The position numbers and the translations under genes are program-made. A stretch of 64,000 bases of DNA from Vreelandella venusta (GTDB lineage: Bacteria > Pseudomonadota > Gammaproteobacteria > Pseudomonadales > Halomonadaceae), in the NCBI RefSeq assembly GCF_007989605.1, contig NZ_BJUL01000005.1, positions 124,001-188,000 of the forward strand, in the 5' to 3' direction. Below are positions 9,259-18,490 of the stretch, piece after piece. Within the stretch, counting starts at the first letter, position 1. Every line of letters begins with the position of its first letter. The notes under the pieces were generated by a model that was not told where the DNA came from, did not search any database, and worked only from the letters and a program-made list of their open reading frames with translations.

Positions 9259-10239
9259 ATGACGGCTAGCTGGCAGCCAACGGCAAGTATCGAAGCGTTG
9301 CGCGAGCGTGCGCGCTTACTCGCTGAGGTGCGTGCATTTTTTGCTGAGCGGGATGTGTTGGAGGTGGAAACGCCGGTGTTGGGGCAGGGTGGCAGTACCG
9401 ATGTGCACTTAGTCTCGCTCTCTAGCATGGCGCGTACGGATAAAGGCCAGCGTAGGCTATGGCTGCAAACGTCGCCTGAGTTTCATATGAAGCGCTTGCT
9501 GGCCGCAGGTAGTGGGCCGATATTTCAACTCGCTAAAAGTTTTCGTGATGGTGAAATCGGCAGCCGCCATAATATTGAATTCACTATGCTTGAGTGGTAC
9601 CGCCCGGGGTTTACCCTGGCGCAGTTGATTGATGAGACGACCACGCTGGTTGCTAACATAATGCCGAGCTTTGCGGGCCCCGTGGTGCATTATCGTTACC
9701 GAGAGTTGTTTCATACCTACTTGGCGGTAGACCCCTTTACGACCTCTATTGACATATTGCGCACATTGGCTGCAGAGCGTGGCCAGATGCCGGCGCATGC
9801 GTTAACAGAAGAGAGTCGCGATACTTGTCTCGATTTGTTAATGAGTATGGTGATTGAGCCCACGCTTGGCCAAAATGAACTGAGCGTTGTGTTGGATTAT
9901 CCTGCCAGTCAAGCGGCCTTAGCGCGCCGCCATCAAGACGCAGATGGTGAGTGGGTAGCCTCTCGCTTTGAGCTTTATGTCAACGGTGTCGAGCTGGCAA
10001 ATGGCTATGATGAGCTGGTTGATGCTGAGGAGCAGCGGCTGCGTTTCAGTGAGGATAATGCCGAGCGCCGCCGTTTAGGTTTATCTGAGGTGGATATTGA
10101 TGAGCAGCTGCTCGCAGCGTTAGATCATGGAATGCCTGCAAGCGCGGGGGTGGCATTGGGTATGGATCGTCTTATTCAGCTGGCGCTGGGTAAGGCACGC
10201 CTGGAAGACGTGCTTACATTTTCAACAGCTAATTGTTAG
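9259..10239 (+). CDS. epmA: EF-P--(R)-beta-lysine ligase
   Basis: A lysyl-tRNA synthetase paralogue (also called GenX, PoxA or YjeA) that activates (R)-beta-lysine with ATP and attaches it to Lys34 of EF-P. The 326 residues correspond to the class II catalytic domain alone; the anticodon-binding domain of LysRS is absent. Visible motifs include FRDGEIGSRHNIEFTMLEWYR (motif 2) and the C-terminal GVALGMDRL (motif 3). The ATG at 9259 follows the strong ribosome site GGAGGGG. It is separated from efp by a hairpin but reads the same way. Confidence 0.97.
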   Translation: MTASWQPTASIEALRERARLLAEVRAFFAERDVLEVETPVLGQGGSTDVHLVSLSSMARTDKGQRRLWLQTSPEFHMKRLLAAGSGPIFQLAKSFRDGEIGSRHNIEFTMLEWYRPGFTLAQLIDETTTLVANIMPSFAGPVVHYRYRELFHTYLAVDPFTTSIDILRTLAAERGQMPAHALTEESRDTCLDLLMSMVIEPTLGQNELSVVLDYPASQAALARRHQDADGEWVASRFELYVNGVELANGYDELVDAEEQRLRFSEDNAERRRLGLSEVDIDEQLLAALDHGMPASAGVALGMDRLIQLALGKARLEDVLTFSTANC

Positions 10240-10255
10240 CACTAGTTTCTCGCGT

Positions 10256-11089
10256 TTAAGGCTCGCCCAGTGTTTGACCCATTTGTACCTTGGCGCCCAG
10301 TGGGTTGTCTTCAAACGCGACTGGCTTGGCAAAGCACATCACCACCGTTGAGCCCAGTTTGAAGCGGCCCATTTCAGCGCCTTTTTCAAGCGTGATGGGT
10401 TGCCCGAAACGCATGCGCTGAGGGTGGCCTGAAAGCGGTGTTACTTGGCCTGCCCAGACAGTCTCGATCGCCGCGACGATCATTGCACCTACCAATACCA
10501 TGGCCAATGGGCCGTGCTCGGTATCGAAAATACACACCAGTCGCTCGTTACGCGCAAACAGTCCTGGCACGTAGTTAGCGGTTGCTTGGTTGACCGAGAA
10601 GAGTCGCCCTGGCACATAAATCATCTCGCGCAGGGTACCTGTGACCGGCATATGTACGCGGTGGTAATCTCGTGGCGAGAGGTAAACCGTCGCAAAACTG
10701 CCGCCCATAAACTCTTCGGCTAGCGTGCTGTCGCCACCTAGCAGGGTTTGAGCAGAAAACGTGTGGCCTTTCGCCTGCACTAACTGGCCTGCTTGTAAGC
10801 GCCCGAACTGTGACAGGGTGCCATCAGCAGGGCTTAGCAGGCCTGCTCCCAAGGGGCGGGCATCGGCCTTCAACGCGCGAGTGAAAAAGTCATTAAATGT
10901 TGCATAAGCGCTGGGGTCTGGCTCCAGCGCTTGGCTCATATCCACATCGAATCGTTTGATAAACGTCTTAATTAACGTGTTCTTCACCGAAGGGGCATCG
11001 CACTTAGCGAGCTGACCCGTTAAGCGCGACAGCGCATGGTGAGGAAGCGGGTACTGAATTAGGGAAAACGCTTTTTGGGAAACAGTCAC
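10256..11089 (-). CDS. psd: Phosphatidylserine decarboxylase proenzyme
   Basis: Makes phosphatidylethanolamine from phosphatidylserine at the inner membrane. The self-cleavage site is the LGST motif near the C-terminus ([11 protein letters not shown]), whose Ser becomes the pyruvoyl group of the small alpha chain. At 277 residues it is slightly shorter than E. coli Psd (322). I chose the GTG at 11089 ([13 protein letters not shown]), which lies 10 bases after the sulfurtransferase stop. An upstream in-frame start would overlap that gene by about 60 bases and add unconserved sequence. It follows the sulfurtransferase and rsgA on the same strand, and is convergent with epmA, with only 16 bases between the stops. 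Confidence 0.95.
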   Translation of the reverse strand: MTVSQKAFSLIQYPLPHHALSRLTGQLAKCDAPSVKNTLIKTFIKRFDVDMSQALEPDPSAYATFNDFFTRALKADARPLGAGLLSPADGTLSQFGRLQAGQLVQAKGHTFSAQTLLGGDSTLAEEFMGGSFATVYLSPRDYHRVHMPVTGTLREMIYVPGRLFSVNQATANYVPGLFARNERLVCIFDTEHGPLAMVLVGAMIVAAIETVWAGQVTPLSGHPQRMRFGQPITLEKGAEMGRFKLGSTVVMCFAKPVAFEDNPLGAKVQMGQTLGEP

Positions 11090-11099
11090 AGTTGTATTT

Positions 11100-11942
11100 T
11101 CACTTCTCAATCGGTGTATCGTCGCGGTTGCCCCATTCGCCCCAAGAGCCCGCATAACCACGCATATTAAAGCCTAGTGCCTTCCCGACTAACCACGTGA
11201 AACTACTGCGATGGTGGCTTTGGCAATGAGTAGCAATTTCCATGTCAGGCGTCAGGCCGAGCGCGCCTAGTTCGGTTATTAGCTCAGCGTAATCGCGGAT
11301 GCGAAGCGCGCGATTGCGATCCATGGCGTTGAGCCAGTCCATGTTAACCGCTCCCGGAATGTGGCCAAGGTGCTTATTGTTGCCTTTTTCACCATCAAAC
11401 TCGCCTTTAGAGCGAGCATCCCAAACAGCGAACTGCTTGTCTTCGAGCTTTTGCTTGATTTCATCGCAGGTGATTAAGGCATGCGGGTTTAAGATCTCCG
11501 CTCGGTACTCACTGGGTGTCGGGGCGGTGGATTCAGTGCTTTCTGCCAAGCCGGAATCTCTCCATGCATGGATGCCGCCATTCAAATACGAGTAACGGGT
11601 GTGGCCGATTAGCTCCAGTGTCCATAGCAGTCGTGCCGCCCAGCCGCCGCCCTCATCATCATAAGCGACGACGTGAGTATCCCGGGTTAGGCCAAGTGCG
11701 CTGAACAGTCGTGAGAGAAACTCAGTGCTCGGCACATCGTTGGGTACCGGCCCTTCGCCACGCATTAGGTAGCGAAAATCAAGGTAAATAGCACCCGGTA
11801 CATGGCCTTGGCGATAGCTATCGCCATTCACTGGGACATCGATAATTAGCAGCTGTGGATTATCCAGGTGTTCTTGAAGCTGCTCGGGCTCAACAATAAG
11901 CGGCAGTAGGTTGGTTTCCGATGAATGGCTAGCGGTGCTCAT
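11100..11942 (-). CDS. Rhodanese-type sulfurtransferase
   Basis: A tandem rhodanese of 280 residues with two homologous domains. The N-terminal one is inactive and the C-terminal one carries the catalytic Cys in [11 protein letters not shown]. The related SseA and TST enzymes transfer sulfur from 3-mercaptopyruvate or thiosulfate to acceptors. The CQSHHRS loop differs from the CGSGVTA loop of 3-mercaptopyruvate enzymes, so the donor is uncertain. The ATG at 11942 follows AGGGAG by seven bases; a further upstream in-frame ATG lacks a ribosome site. It lies just upstream of psd, with which it is probably co-transcribed. Confidence 0.88.
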   Translation of the reverse strand: MSTASHSSETNLLPLIVEPEQLQEHLDNPQLLIIDVPVNGDSYRQGHVPGAIYLDFRYLMRGEGPVPNDVPSTEFLSRLFSALGLTRDTHVVAYDDEGGGWAARLLWTLELIGHTRYSYLNGGIHAWRDSGLAESTESTAPTPSEYRAEILNPHALITCDEIKQKLEDKQFAVWDARSKGEFDGEKGNNKHLGHIPGAVNMDWLNAMDRNRALRIRDYAELITELGALGLTPDMEIATHCQSHHRSSFTWLVGKALGFNMRGYAGSWGEWGNRDDTPIEK

Positions 11943-11995
11943 TGACAGCTCCCTATGCTTAGCAATTGATATATCAGGCATCAAGCTAATAAAAA

Positions 11996-13015
11996 TTATG
12001 CGTTTAAGCTATCGAGAATACGCCGATAGCTGGCAAAGCGTTCTGGATGAATCTTGCCTGCCTCGACGGCTTCTAGTAAAGCGCAGCCAGGCTCGTTGCG
12101 GTGGCGACAATCTCGGAAGCGGCAATGGCCAATGAACGGATGAAACTCAATAAATCCATCGGTCACTTCCTGTTCATCAAGATGGATCAAGCCAAACTCG
12201 CGAATACCCGGTGAATCAATCAGTTCGCCGTTAGCCACTTCGTCACTACTCATCGCATAAAGCCGAGCGGTGGTCGTGGTGTGAGTGCCTTTACGCGAAT
12301 CTTCTGACAGAGCGCCAATACGCAAAGTTTCATCGGGTAGCAGAAGATCAATTAGTGATGATTTGCCCACGCCACTCTGGCCAACAAACACAGATGTTCG
12401 ACCTTCAAGCTGCTGGCGCAGATCGTCTAAGCCTGTTTGATTGGCAGTTGTGGTGCGCACTACGGTGTAGCCCAGAGAGTGGTAGCGCTCAAGCAGCTCC
12501 CCTAGTTGGCCACCACCTTCTGGTAGCAGGTCGGTTTTGTTAAGCACTAGTACGGGGGCAATGCCTGTTGCTTCGGCGGCGACCAAATAACGGTCAATCA
12601 GATTGGGATGAGGAGCGGGCTCTACCGCAAAGACGATCAGCAATTGATCGATGTTAGCCGCCACGGGTTTAAGCTGGCCCCGCGGGTCTGGGCGCTTTAG
12701 CACGCTGTCGCGCTCCTCGCGGGCCACGACGACGCCAGAGCCATCCTGGCCTGCTCGCCAAATCACTCGATCGCCGGTGACCAAGCCATCTAGGTTGGCG
12801 CGAAGATGGCAGCGCACGGGGGTACCGTCGGCATCGCGTACTTCTAATGTTCGCCCGAAGTGAGCCATAACTCGGCCTGGCTGTTCGGCACCATATTCGC
12901 CAGCGGCAAGTTTTTCAGCGTCTTTCACATCGCGCTTTTCAGCACGCTGTGCACGTTCCGCTTGGACTTTATCGACTCGCCACTGTTGCTGGCGACTTAA
13001 TTTACGTTTGCTCAT
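11996..13015 (-). CDS. rsgA: Ribosome small-subunit biogenesis GTPase RsgA
   Basis: Circularly permuted GTPase that checks late 30S maturation and releases RbfA. An OB-fold N-terminal domain is followed by the permuted G motifs: NKTD (G4) comes before GQSGVGKSSL (G1) and DSPG (G3). The C-terminal zinc finger has CRFRDCRHRNEPGC. The start at 13015 gives MSKRKLSRQQQWRV, like E. coli MSKNKLSKGQQRRV; a GTG two codons earlier is also possible. It is divergent from orn, the usual neighbour in gammaproteobacteria. Confidence 0.97.
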   Translation of the reverse strand: MSKRKLSRQQQWRVDKVQAERAQRAEKRDVKDAEKLAAGEYGAEQPGRVMAHFGRTLEVRDADGTPVRCHLRANLDGLVTGDRVIWRAGQDGSGVVVAREERDSVLKRPDPRGQLKPVAANIDQLLIVFAVEPAPHPNLIDRYLVAAEATGIAPVLVLNKTDLLPEGGGQLGELLERYHSLGYTVVRTTTANQTGLDDLRQQLEGRTSVFVGQSGVGKSSLIDLLLPDETLRIGALSEDSRKGTHTTTTARLYAMSSDEVANGELIDSPGIREFGLIHLDEQEVTDGFIEFHPFIGHCRFRDCRHRNEPGCALLEAVEAGKIHPERFASYRRILDSLNA

Positions 13016-13161
13016 GACCACCTGATGCTCGGTACAATAATGGCATTGTACTCATCTGGGCAGTCCACTGTCCTGTATTGGGTGCTGGTTAAGGCAATAT
13101 AAGCCACACTTTAACTCTAATCGCCGTATTAAGTGGCGGTACTGGCTAAGGAATGAACGTA

Positions 13162-13755
13162 ATGAGTGAGCAAACTGCTGACAACGCTACCCCGCGAGAT
13201 GATTTGCTAGTGTGGATAGACTTGGAAATGACCGGTCTGGATCCAAACAAAGAGCGCATCATTGAAGTGGCCACACTGATTACCGATGCCGATTTAAACG
13301 TCGTAGCGGAAGGGCCGGTGATTGCGGTGAAGCAGCCTGATAGCCAGCTGGCACAAATGGATGACTGGAATCAGAAGACCCATGGGGAGAGCGGGCTGGT
13401 TGCACGCGTCAAAGCGAGCACTGTGACTACCGCTGAGGCCGAGCAGCAAACGCTCGATTTTCTGCGCCGCTATGTGGTGTCTGGCTCATCGCCTATGTGT
13501 GGCAATAGTATTCACCAGGACCGACGTTTCCTTGAGCGCGAAATGCCGCATCTTTGGGCATTTTTCCACTACCGCAATTTGGATGTATCGACCGTTAAGG
13601 AGTTGGCAAAACGATGGAACCCGGGGGCCTTAGCAGGATTTAAAAAGCAGAATGTCCATCTGGCGATGGATGACATCAAGGAGTCGATTGCCGAGTTGGC
13701 TCACTATCGCAGTACGTTCTTACGCCTCGAAACGCTAACAGATGAAGAGGAGTAA
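13162..13755 (+). CDS. orn: Oligoribonuclease
   Basis: A 3'-5' exonuclease of the DEDDh family that degrades RNA dinucleotides, including pGpG from c-di-GMP breakdown. The DEDD residues are visible: [11 protein letters not shown] (Exo I, D and E), [11 protein letters not shown] (Exo II, D) and [10 protein letters not shown] (Exo III, H and D). The length of about 197 residues is normal (E. coli 181). The ATG at 13162 lies nine bases after AAGGA; the ATG at 13153 directly abuts that site and is unlikely. It is convergent with queG, and a 7-bp hairpin (13759-13780) overlaps the queG stop. Confidence 0.97.
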   Translation: MSEQTADNATPRDDLLVWIDLEMTGLDPNKERIIEVATLITDADLNVVAEGPVIAVKQPDSQLAQMDDWNQKTHGESGLVARVKASTVTTAEAEQQTLDFLRRYVVSGSSPMCGNSIHQDRRFLEREMPHLWAFFHYRNLDVSTVKELAKRWNPGALAGFKKQNVHLAMDDIKESIAELAHYRSTFLRLETLTDEEE

Positions 13756-13773
13756 GGTCGTTTAGAAAAGTGG

Positions 13774-14886
13774 CTAAACGCCATCAGTGGCAATTTTCGC
13801 CCCGCGCTTGAGGCGCTGCTCCTCAAGCGCCCAAGCAACGTGCTCACGCACCAAGCTACTCGGGTAGGCTCTTCTGGCCCACAAAGCTGCCTCTACCGCG
13901 CGACTCCAGGGGGCATTGCCCAGTCCGATGGCGATATTACGCAGCCAGCGTTCGTAGCCAATACGCCGGATGGGGCTGCCTGCGGTTTTATCCAAAAATT
14001 CGTCTTCGCCCCAGGCGAACAGGTTAAGGAGGTCGGCGCGGTCAAGGTCATGGCGTGGTGCAAAGTCATCTTCCTGAGTAACGCGGGTGAAGCGAGTGAA
14101 AGGACACACCAACTGGCAGTCGTCGCAACCGTAAATACGGTTGCCCATGGCGCGGCGAAACTCAGTAGGTATCGCGCCGTGGAGCTCAATAGTCAGATAA
14201 GAGATGCATTTGCGCGAGTCGACGACCTTGTCATCGACAATGGCACCGGTTGGGCAGGCGGTGCGACAGGCGCTACAGCTGCCACAGTGCTGCTGGGTAA
14301 ATGGTGTGTCGATAGGCAGTGGCAAGTCGGTATACAGCTCACCGAGGAAAAAAAGCGAGCCCGCCTTGGGGTTGAGTAACATGGCATTTTTACCAAACCA
14401 ACCAAGGCCTGCTTTTTGCGCTAGGGCGCGCTCCATAACGGGCGCTGAGTCTACAAATGCGCGATAACCAAACGCGCCGACCTGCTGCTCGATTTTTTTA
14501 GCGAGTTGCGCCAAACGTTTGCGTATTAATTTATGATAGTCGCGGCCCAGTGCATAGCGTGAAACATAGGCACGGCTAGGTTGCCCCAGCACTTTGGTGC
14601 TTTCTACTTCAGCGGGTAAATAGTCCATGCGCACACTAATAACTCGCTGGGTACCCGGTTCAAGCTCCTCCGGGCGGGTGCGTTTGGTACCATGTTTCGC
14701 CATAAAGCTCATGTCACCGTGGTAACCTTTTTCAAGCCAAGTAGCTAGGTGTTTTTCATGAACGGCTAGCTGAGTGTCTGTAATACCGACTTGCTGAAAA
14801 CCTAACTCTCGTCCCCATGTTTTGATCAGGGCTGCAAGGTGCGTTAAGTCATCATCAGATAGTGAAAAGGTGGTGGAGTTTTGCAT
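13774..14886 (-). CDS. queG: Epoxyqueuosine reductase
   Basis: Cobalamin and iron-sulfur enzyme for the last step of queuosine synthesis, reducing epoxyqueuosine to queuosine in the tRNA wobble position. The 370-residue protein carries two ferredoxin-like 4Fe-4S motifs, CGSCSACRTACPTGA and GCDDCQLVCPF, after the N-terminal cobalamin-binding domain. A C-terminal HEAT-like extension is present. It is divergent from the nnr gene. The need for cobalamin fits with cobO elsewhere in the window. Confidence 0.96.
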   Translation of the reverse strand: MQNSTTFSLSDDDLTHLAALIKTWGRELGFQQVGITDTQLAVHEKHLATWLEKGYHGDMSFMAKHGTKRTRPEELEPGTQRVISVRMDYLPAEVESTKVLGQPSRAYVSRYALGRDYHKLIRKRLAQLAKKIEQQVGAFGYRAFVDSAPVMERALAQKAGLGWFGKNAMLLNPKAGSLFFLGELYTDLPLPIDTPFTQQHCGSCSACRTACPTGAIVDDKVVDSRKCISYLTIELHGAIPTEFRRAMGNRIYGCDDCQLVCPFTRFTRVTQEDDFAPRHDLDRADLLNLFAWGEDEFLDKTAGSPIRRIGYERWLRNIAIGLGNAPWSRAVEAALWARRAYPSSLVREHVAWALEEQRLKRGAKIATDGV

Positions 14887-14981
14887 GGTAAATCAACGGT
14901 AGCGCGTTAAGCGCGCTATGCTAACGCATAAGTGGTTATCAACCTACTAGTGCCCAACTGTCACCAGATTAAGGAGAGATC

Positions 14982-16475
14982 GTGCCCACGTTAAGTACTT
15001 CCTCGCTACGCCCCCTTTATACAGCGGCTCAGGTGCGTGAGCTTGATCGGCGTACAATTGCTGGCGGTATTGAAAGTTTTGCTTTAATGCAGCGAGCAGC
15101 CTCCAGCGCATGGCACAGTTTTCGCTCCCGCTGGCCGCATGCACGAAGTGTGACAGTGCTGTGTGGGAGCGGTAATAACGGTGGTGATGGCCATGTGCTT
15201 GCGGCGTTGGCCATGCAGTCCGGGCTTAAAGTGCAGCGCATTTCACTTAGGCCTTTAGAAGCGTTGACGGGGGATGTTGCCCGCGCTGCCGAACTAGCCT
15301 CAGCGGCGGGCGTCGGCTTGGACCAGTGGCAGTCAAACACCACCTTGGTGGGTGAGGTGATTGTTGATGCACTGCTCGGTACCGGGCTGTCGGGGGATGT
15401 TGCCGGAGAAATCAGGCAAGTGATTGAAGCGATTAATGCGTCGCATCAGCCGGTATTAGCGCTGGATATTCCCTCTGGAATCTCGGCAGACACGGGGGCT
15501 GCTATGGGGCTGGCCGTCAATGCGGCCTGCACGGTGACGTTTATAGGCGACAAAATAGGCTTGCATACTGGCGACGCACCCGCTTACACCGGCGAAATTG
15601 ACTTTCGTCCGCTAGGTGTAAAAGCGCAAGCGTTTGTTGATATCCCGCCCAGCGCATGGCGTTTGGATGATGAGCTTTTGGGCGAGGTGTTTACGCCGCG
15701 CCCCCGTATTAGTCATAAAGGTGATCTGGGGCATGTGGTGGTAATGGGCGGCGCACCAGGATTTGGTGGTGCGGCGTTGCTCGCCTCACAAGCCGCCGCA
15801 CGTTTAGGCGCCGGCAAGGTCAGCTTGGCAACGGCGCCTGAACATGTGGCCGCCAGTTTGATGCGTTGTCCTGAGGTAATGGCCCACGGCATTCGCGGTG
15901 GCGCTGATGCAGCCCAACTGCCTTGCCAGGCAGATGTGGTCGTTGTTGGGCCGGGGCTTGGGCAGGGAGCCTGGGGGCAAGCGATACTGCAAAGTGCTTT
16001 GCAATCAGACGTGCCGTTAATTGTTGACGCGGATGCGCTCAATTTGTTGGCTAGTCGTTGGCCCAGTGTGCGTCGCGATAACTGGGTATTAACCCCGCAT
16101 CCGGGGGAGGCGGCTCGGTTGCTAGGCTGTTCCGTCGCCGATATTCAGGCGGATCGCCCAGCGGCAGCCCGAGCCTTGCAGCAAGCACGGGGCGGTGTCG
16201 TAATTTTAAAGGGGGCGGGGAGCTTAGTGGCTGGCCCCAGTGGGTTAGTCATCTGCCCCTATGGCAATCCTGGCATGGCTAGCGGCGGCATGGGGGATGT
16301 GCTGAGCGGGATGCTGGGCACGCTGGTTGCTCAGAGCGACAATAGGGAGCGCGGAGCATGGCTTGGGGTGATGGTACATGCGCTAGCAGGCGATGAAGCG
16401 GCTAAAGCAACGGGTGAGCGTGGCTTGCTGGCAAGTGATCTGGCATCCTATGCACGAGTGTTAATTAACCCGTGA
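14982..16475 (+). CDS. nnr: Bifunctional NAD(P)HX epimerase/dehydratase
   Basis: Repairs hydrated NADH and NADPH. The N-terminal half (about 1-215) is the epimerase (NnrE, YjeF_N fold, CGSGNNGGDGHVLA). The C-terminal half (about 225-497) is the ADP-dependent dehydratase (NnrD, ribokinase-like), with GGAPGFGGAALLA, LTPHPGEAARLL and GNPGMASGGMGDVLSG. The GTG at 14982 is used, because AAGGAGA lies six bases upstream and the protein then begins with the conserved region. It heads the co-directional run nnr-tsaE-ami-mutL-miaA-hfq, and its stop overlaps a possible GTG for tsaE. Confidence 0.96.
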   Translation: MPTLSTSSLRPLYTAAQVRELDRRTIAGGIESFALMQRAASSAWHSFRSRWPHARSVTVLCGSGNNGGDGHVLAALAMQSGLKVQRISLRPLEALTGDVARAAELASAAGVGLDQWQSNTTLVGEVIVDALLGTGLSGDVAGEIRQVIEAINASHQPVLALDIPSGISADTGAAMGLAVNAACTVTFIGDKIGLHTGDAPAYTGEIDFRPLGVKAQAFVDIPPSAWRLDDELLGEVFTPRPRISHKGDLGHVVVMGGAPGFGGAALLASQAAARLGAGKVSLATAPEHVAASLMRCPEVMAHGIRGGADAAQLPCQADVVVVGPGLGQGAWGQAILQSALQSDVPLIVDADALNLLASRWPSVRRDNWVLTPHPGEAARLLGCSVADIQADRPAAARALQQARGGVVILKGAGSLVAGPSGLVICPYGNPGMASGGMGDVLSGMLGTLVAQSDNRERGAWLGVMVHALAGDEAAKATGERGLLASDLASYARVLINP

Positions 16476-16486
16476 AGGCGGCCTAC

Positions 16487-16984
16487 ATGCAAGTGCAATT
16501 GAATAATGAAGTGTCTCACGTTGCCTTTGGTGAGGCATTAGGGCAGGCGCTGCAAGGTCACGGGCGCGTTTATTTAGAGGGCGACTTAGGCGCAGGAAAA
16601 ACAACATTGACGCGTGGTATATTGCGCGCTTATGGCTACCAGGGGGCGGTTAAAAGTCCTACTTATACCCTGGTAGAGCCTTACGAGCTGGGGGCGCAGC
16701 GGATTTATCATTTAGATTTGTATCGTTTAGCAGATCCAGAGGAGCTTGAGTTTATCGGTGGGCGAGATGTGCTTGCCGATGACGCGCTCTGTTTAATTGA
16801 ATGGCCGAGCCGAGGTGAAGGTTGGCTCCCCGCGCCTGATTTGCGAGTGGCGCTGGAGGTGGCTGATCCTGGCCGCTTGGTTACGCTAACCGCAGAAACT
16901 GACTTGGGTGAACGGGTGATCAGCGAGATGGTTAGCAAGCATGGCAGTGAAAAGCTTGAAAGTGGTGTGATTCAATGGCTATAA
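16487..16984 (+). CDS. tsaE: tRNA threonylcarbamoyladenosine biosynthesis ATPase TsaE
   Basis: ATPase that works with TsaB and TsaD to make t6A37 on ANN-decoding tRNAs. The P-loop reads EGDLGAGKTTLTRG and is followed by VKSPTYTLVEPY. The C-terminal IEWPSRGEGWLP is the usual IEWPE-like motif. The length of 165 residues is normal. The ATG at 16487 has GAAGG eight bases upstream; a GTG at 16472 that overlaps the nnr stop is the alternative. The 3' end overlaps the amidase start by ten bases. Confidence 0.95.
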   Translation: MQVQLNNEVSHVAFGEALGQALQGHGRVYLEGDLGAGKTTLTRGILRAYGYQGAVKSPTYTLVEPYELGAQRIYHLDLYRLADPEELEFIGGRDVLADDALCLIEWPSRGEGWLPAPDLRVALEVADPGRLVTLTAETDLGERVISEMVSKHGSEKLESGVIQWL

Positions 16985-18468
16985 CCAGTGCACTAAACTA
17001 TCTGGCACGCAATGTGTCGCTTGGCTGTGTTCTTGTGGCGGCAGGTGCTTCATCGCTGCAAGCGGCAACGGTAGAAAGCATGCGCTTGTGGGCGGCTCCT
17101 GACCATGCGCGTTTGGTGTTTGATTTGACGGCAGCAGCAAACGCTAATGTATTTTCCCTTGATAACCCATCTCGGTTAGTCATTGATCTTGATGAAAGTT
17201 ACTTAGACACCGATGTATCTACGCTGCCACTGGATGGAAGCGCCATCGATGAAGTACGAACGGGGGTTCGGGACGGTGGGGGGCTTCGCGTTGTTCTGGA
17301 GCTTAATCGCGACATATCCCCACGCCACTTTTCATTGCCACCCAACGACCAGTATGGGCATCGCTTGGTAGTCGATCTTGAGTATCCTGGCGAGAGTGCG
17401 GTCGAAAACCCCATTGATCCGATTGAGGCGATGATTCGCGATCAAGAAATCCTTGCCCAAAGGGCTAACACCCAGGCTCAGGCCCAGTCACAGGGGCAAG
17501 TGGTTGCTGAAGAGGTCGTGCCGCCAACAGTTGCACCAACGGCGACAGCCGTCCAGCCAGCTCAACCGCATCCTCAGCGGGATATTATTATTGCTGTCGA
17601 TGCTGGGCATGGCGGTGAAGATCCTGGCGCGATAGGTCCTGCTGGAACGCGTGAGAAAGATGTCGTGCTGGAGATTGCACGACGCCTTGCCGCAGAAGTA
17701 AACGGTACACGTGGCTTTAAAGCGGTACTCATCCGCGATGGTGATTACTATTTGGGGCTGCGTCAGCGCACACAGCTTGCTCGGGATCAGAAAGCCGACT
17801 TTTTTGTATCGATACATGCCGATGCGTTTACCAGTCCGCGACCCCAGGGAAGCTCTGTTTATGCACTTTCCCAGCGAGGCGCAACGTCTGAAACTGCCCA
17901 ATGGCTGGCGAATAGCGAAAATCGCTCCGACTTGATTGGTGGTGTTGACGGCAGCCTTTCTTTGCGTGACAAAGATCAAGTGCTACGAGGTGTGTTGCTA
18001 GACCTGACGATGACGGCAACGTTAAATGATTCGCTGTCGATTGGTGGTCAAGTCCTCGACCAATTAGGCCGTGTCAACCGTCTCCATAAGTCTCGTGTTG
18101 AACAAGCGGGTTTTATGGTGCTTAAGTCGCCCGATATTCCGTCGCTACTGATCGAGCTTGGTTTTATTTCTAACCCTGATGAAGAGCGCCGCCTGCGTGA
18201 TCCGGCCCATCAGCGTGCATTATCAACGGCTATCTTTAGTGGTTTGCGTGATCACTTCGAGCGTAATCCGCCGCCAGCAAGTCTATTAGCGTGGCAGCGC
18301 GATAATCAGCGTCGTCCGAGCGGTAACGAGTACCGTATCCGGTCGGGGGATACATTGTCAGCTATTGCCGTACGCCATGGTGTGCCAGTGAATCAGCTGA
18401 AGCAGGCCAACGATATTAACGGTGACGTGATTCGTGTTGGTCAAGTGCTACGCATTCCACGTTCATGA
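16975..18468 (+). CDS. amiC: N-acetylmuramoyl-L-alanine amidase, AmiB/AmiC type with LysM
   Basis: Periplasmic zinc amidase that splits septal peptidoglycan during cell separation. It has a signal peptide (residues 1-30, cleavage near SLQA-ATVES) and an AMIN domain that targets it to the septum (about 30-130). A Gln/Ala/Pro linker, the Amidase_3 catalytic domain (about 200-430) and a C-terminal LysM domain (about 450-495, YRIRSGDTLSAIAVRHGV) follow. Catalytic zinc ligands appear in AVDAGHGGEDPGA, in the Glu of REKDVVLEIA and in VSIHADAF. Linker sequence RNPPPAS is an EF-P-type proline stretch. The symbol is uncertain between amiB and amiC; the E. coli gene at this locus is amiB. Confidence 0.93.
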   Translation: MAITSALNYLARNVSLGCVLVAAGASSLQAATVESMRLWAAPDHARLVFDLTAAANANVFSLDNPSRLVIDLDESYLDTDVSTLPLDGSAIDEVRTGVRDGGGLRVVLELNRDISPRHFSLPPNDQYGHRLVVDLEYPGESAVENPIDPIEAMIRDQEILAQRANTQAQAQSQGQVVAEEVVPPTVAPTATAVQPAQPHPQRDIIIAVDAGHGGEDPGAIGPAGTREKDVVLEIARRLAAEVNGTRGFKAVLIRDGDYYLGLRQRTQLARDQKADFFVSIHADAFTSPRPQGSSVYALSQRGATSETAQWLANSENRSDLIGGVDGSLSLRDKDQVLRGVLLDLTMTATLNDSLSIGGQVLDQLGRVNRLHKSRVEQAGFMVLKSPDIPSLLIELGFISNPDEERRLRDPAHQRALSTAIFSGLRDHFERNPPPASLLAWQRDNQRRPSGNEYRIRSGDTLSAIAVRHGVPVNQLKQANDINGDVIRVGQVLRIPRS

Positions 18469-18490
18469 TCATAAGTTTCCGAGGTGACGG

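Noticed and set aside
13840-14379. 179-codon open frame on the plus strand inside queG
   Set aside because: It is opposite to queG, whose two ferredoxin-like cysteine motifs are intact. No ribosome site.
17488-17979. 163-codon open frame on the minus strand inside the amidase gene
   Set aside because: It is antisense to the Amidase_3 domain, whose catalytic motifs fix the true frame.
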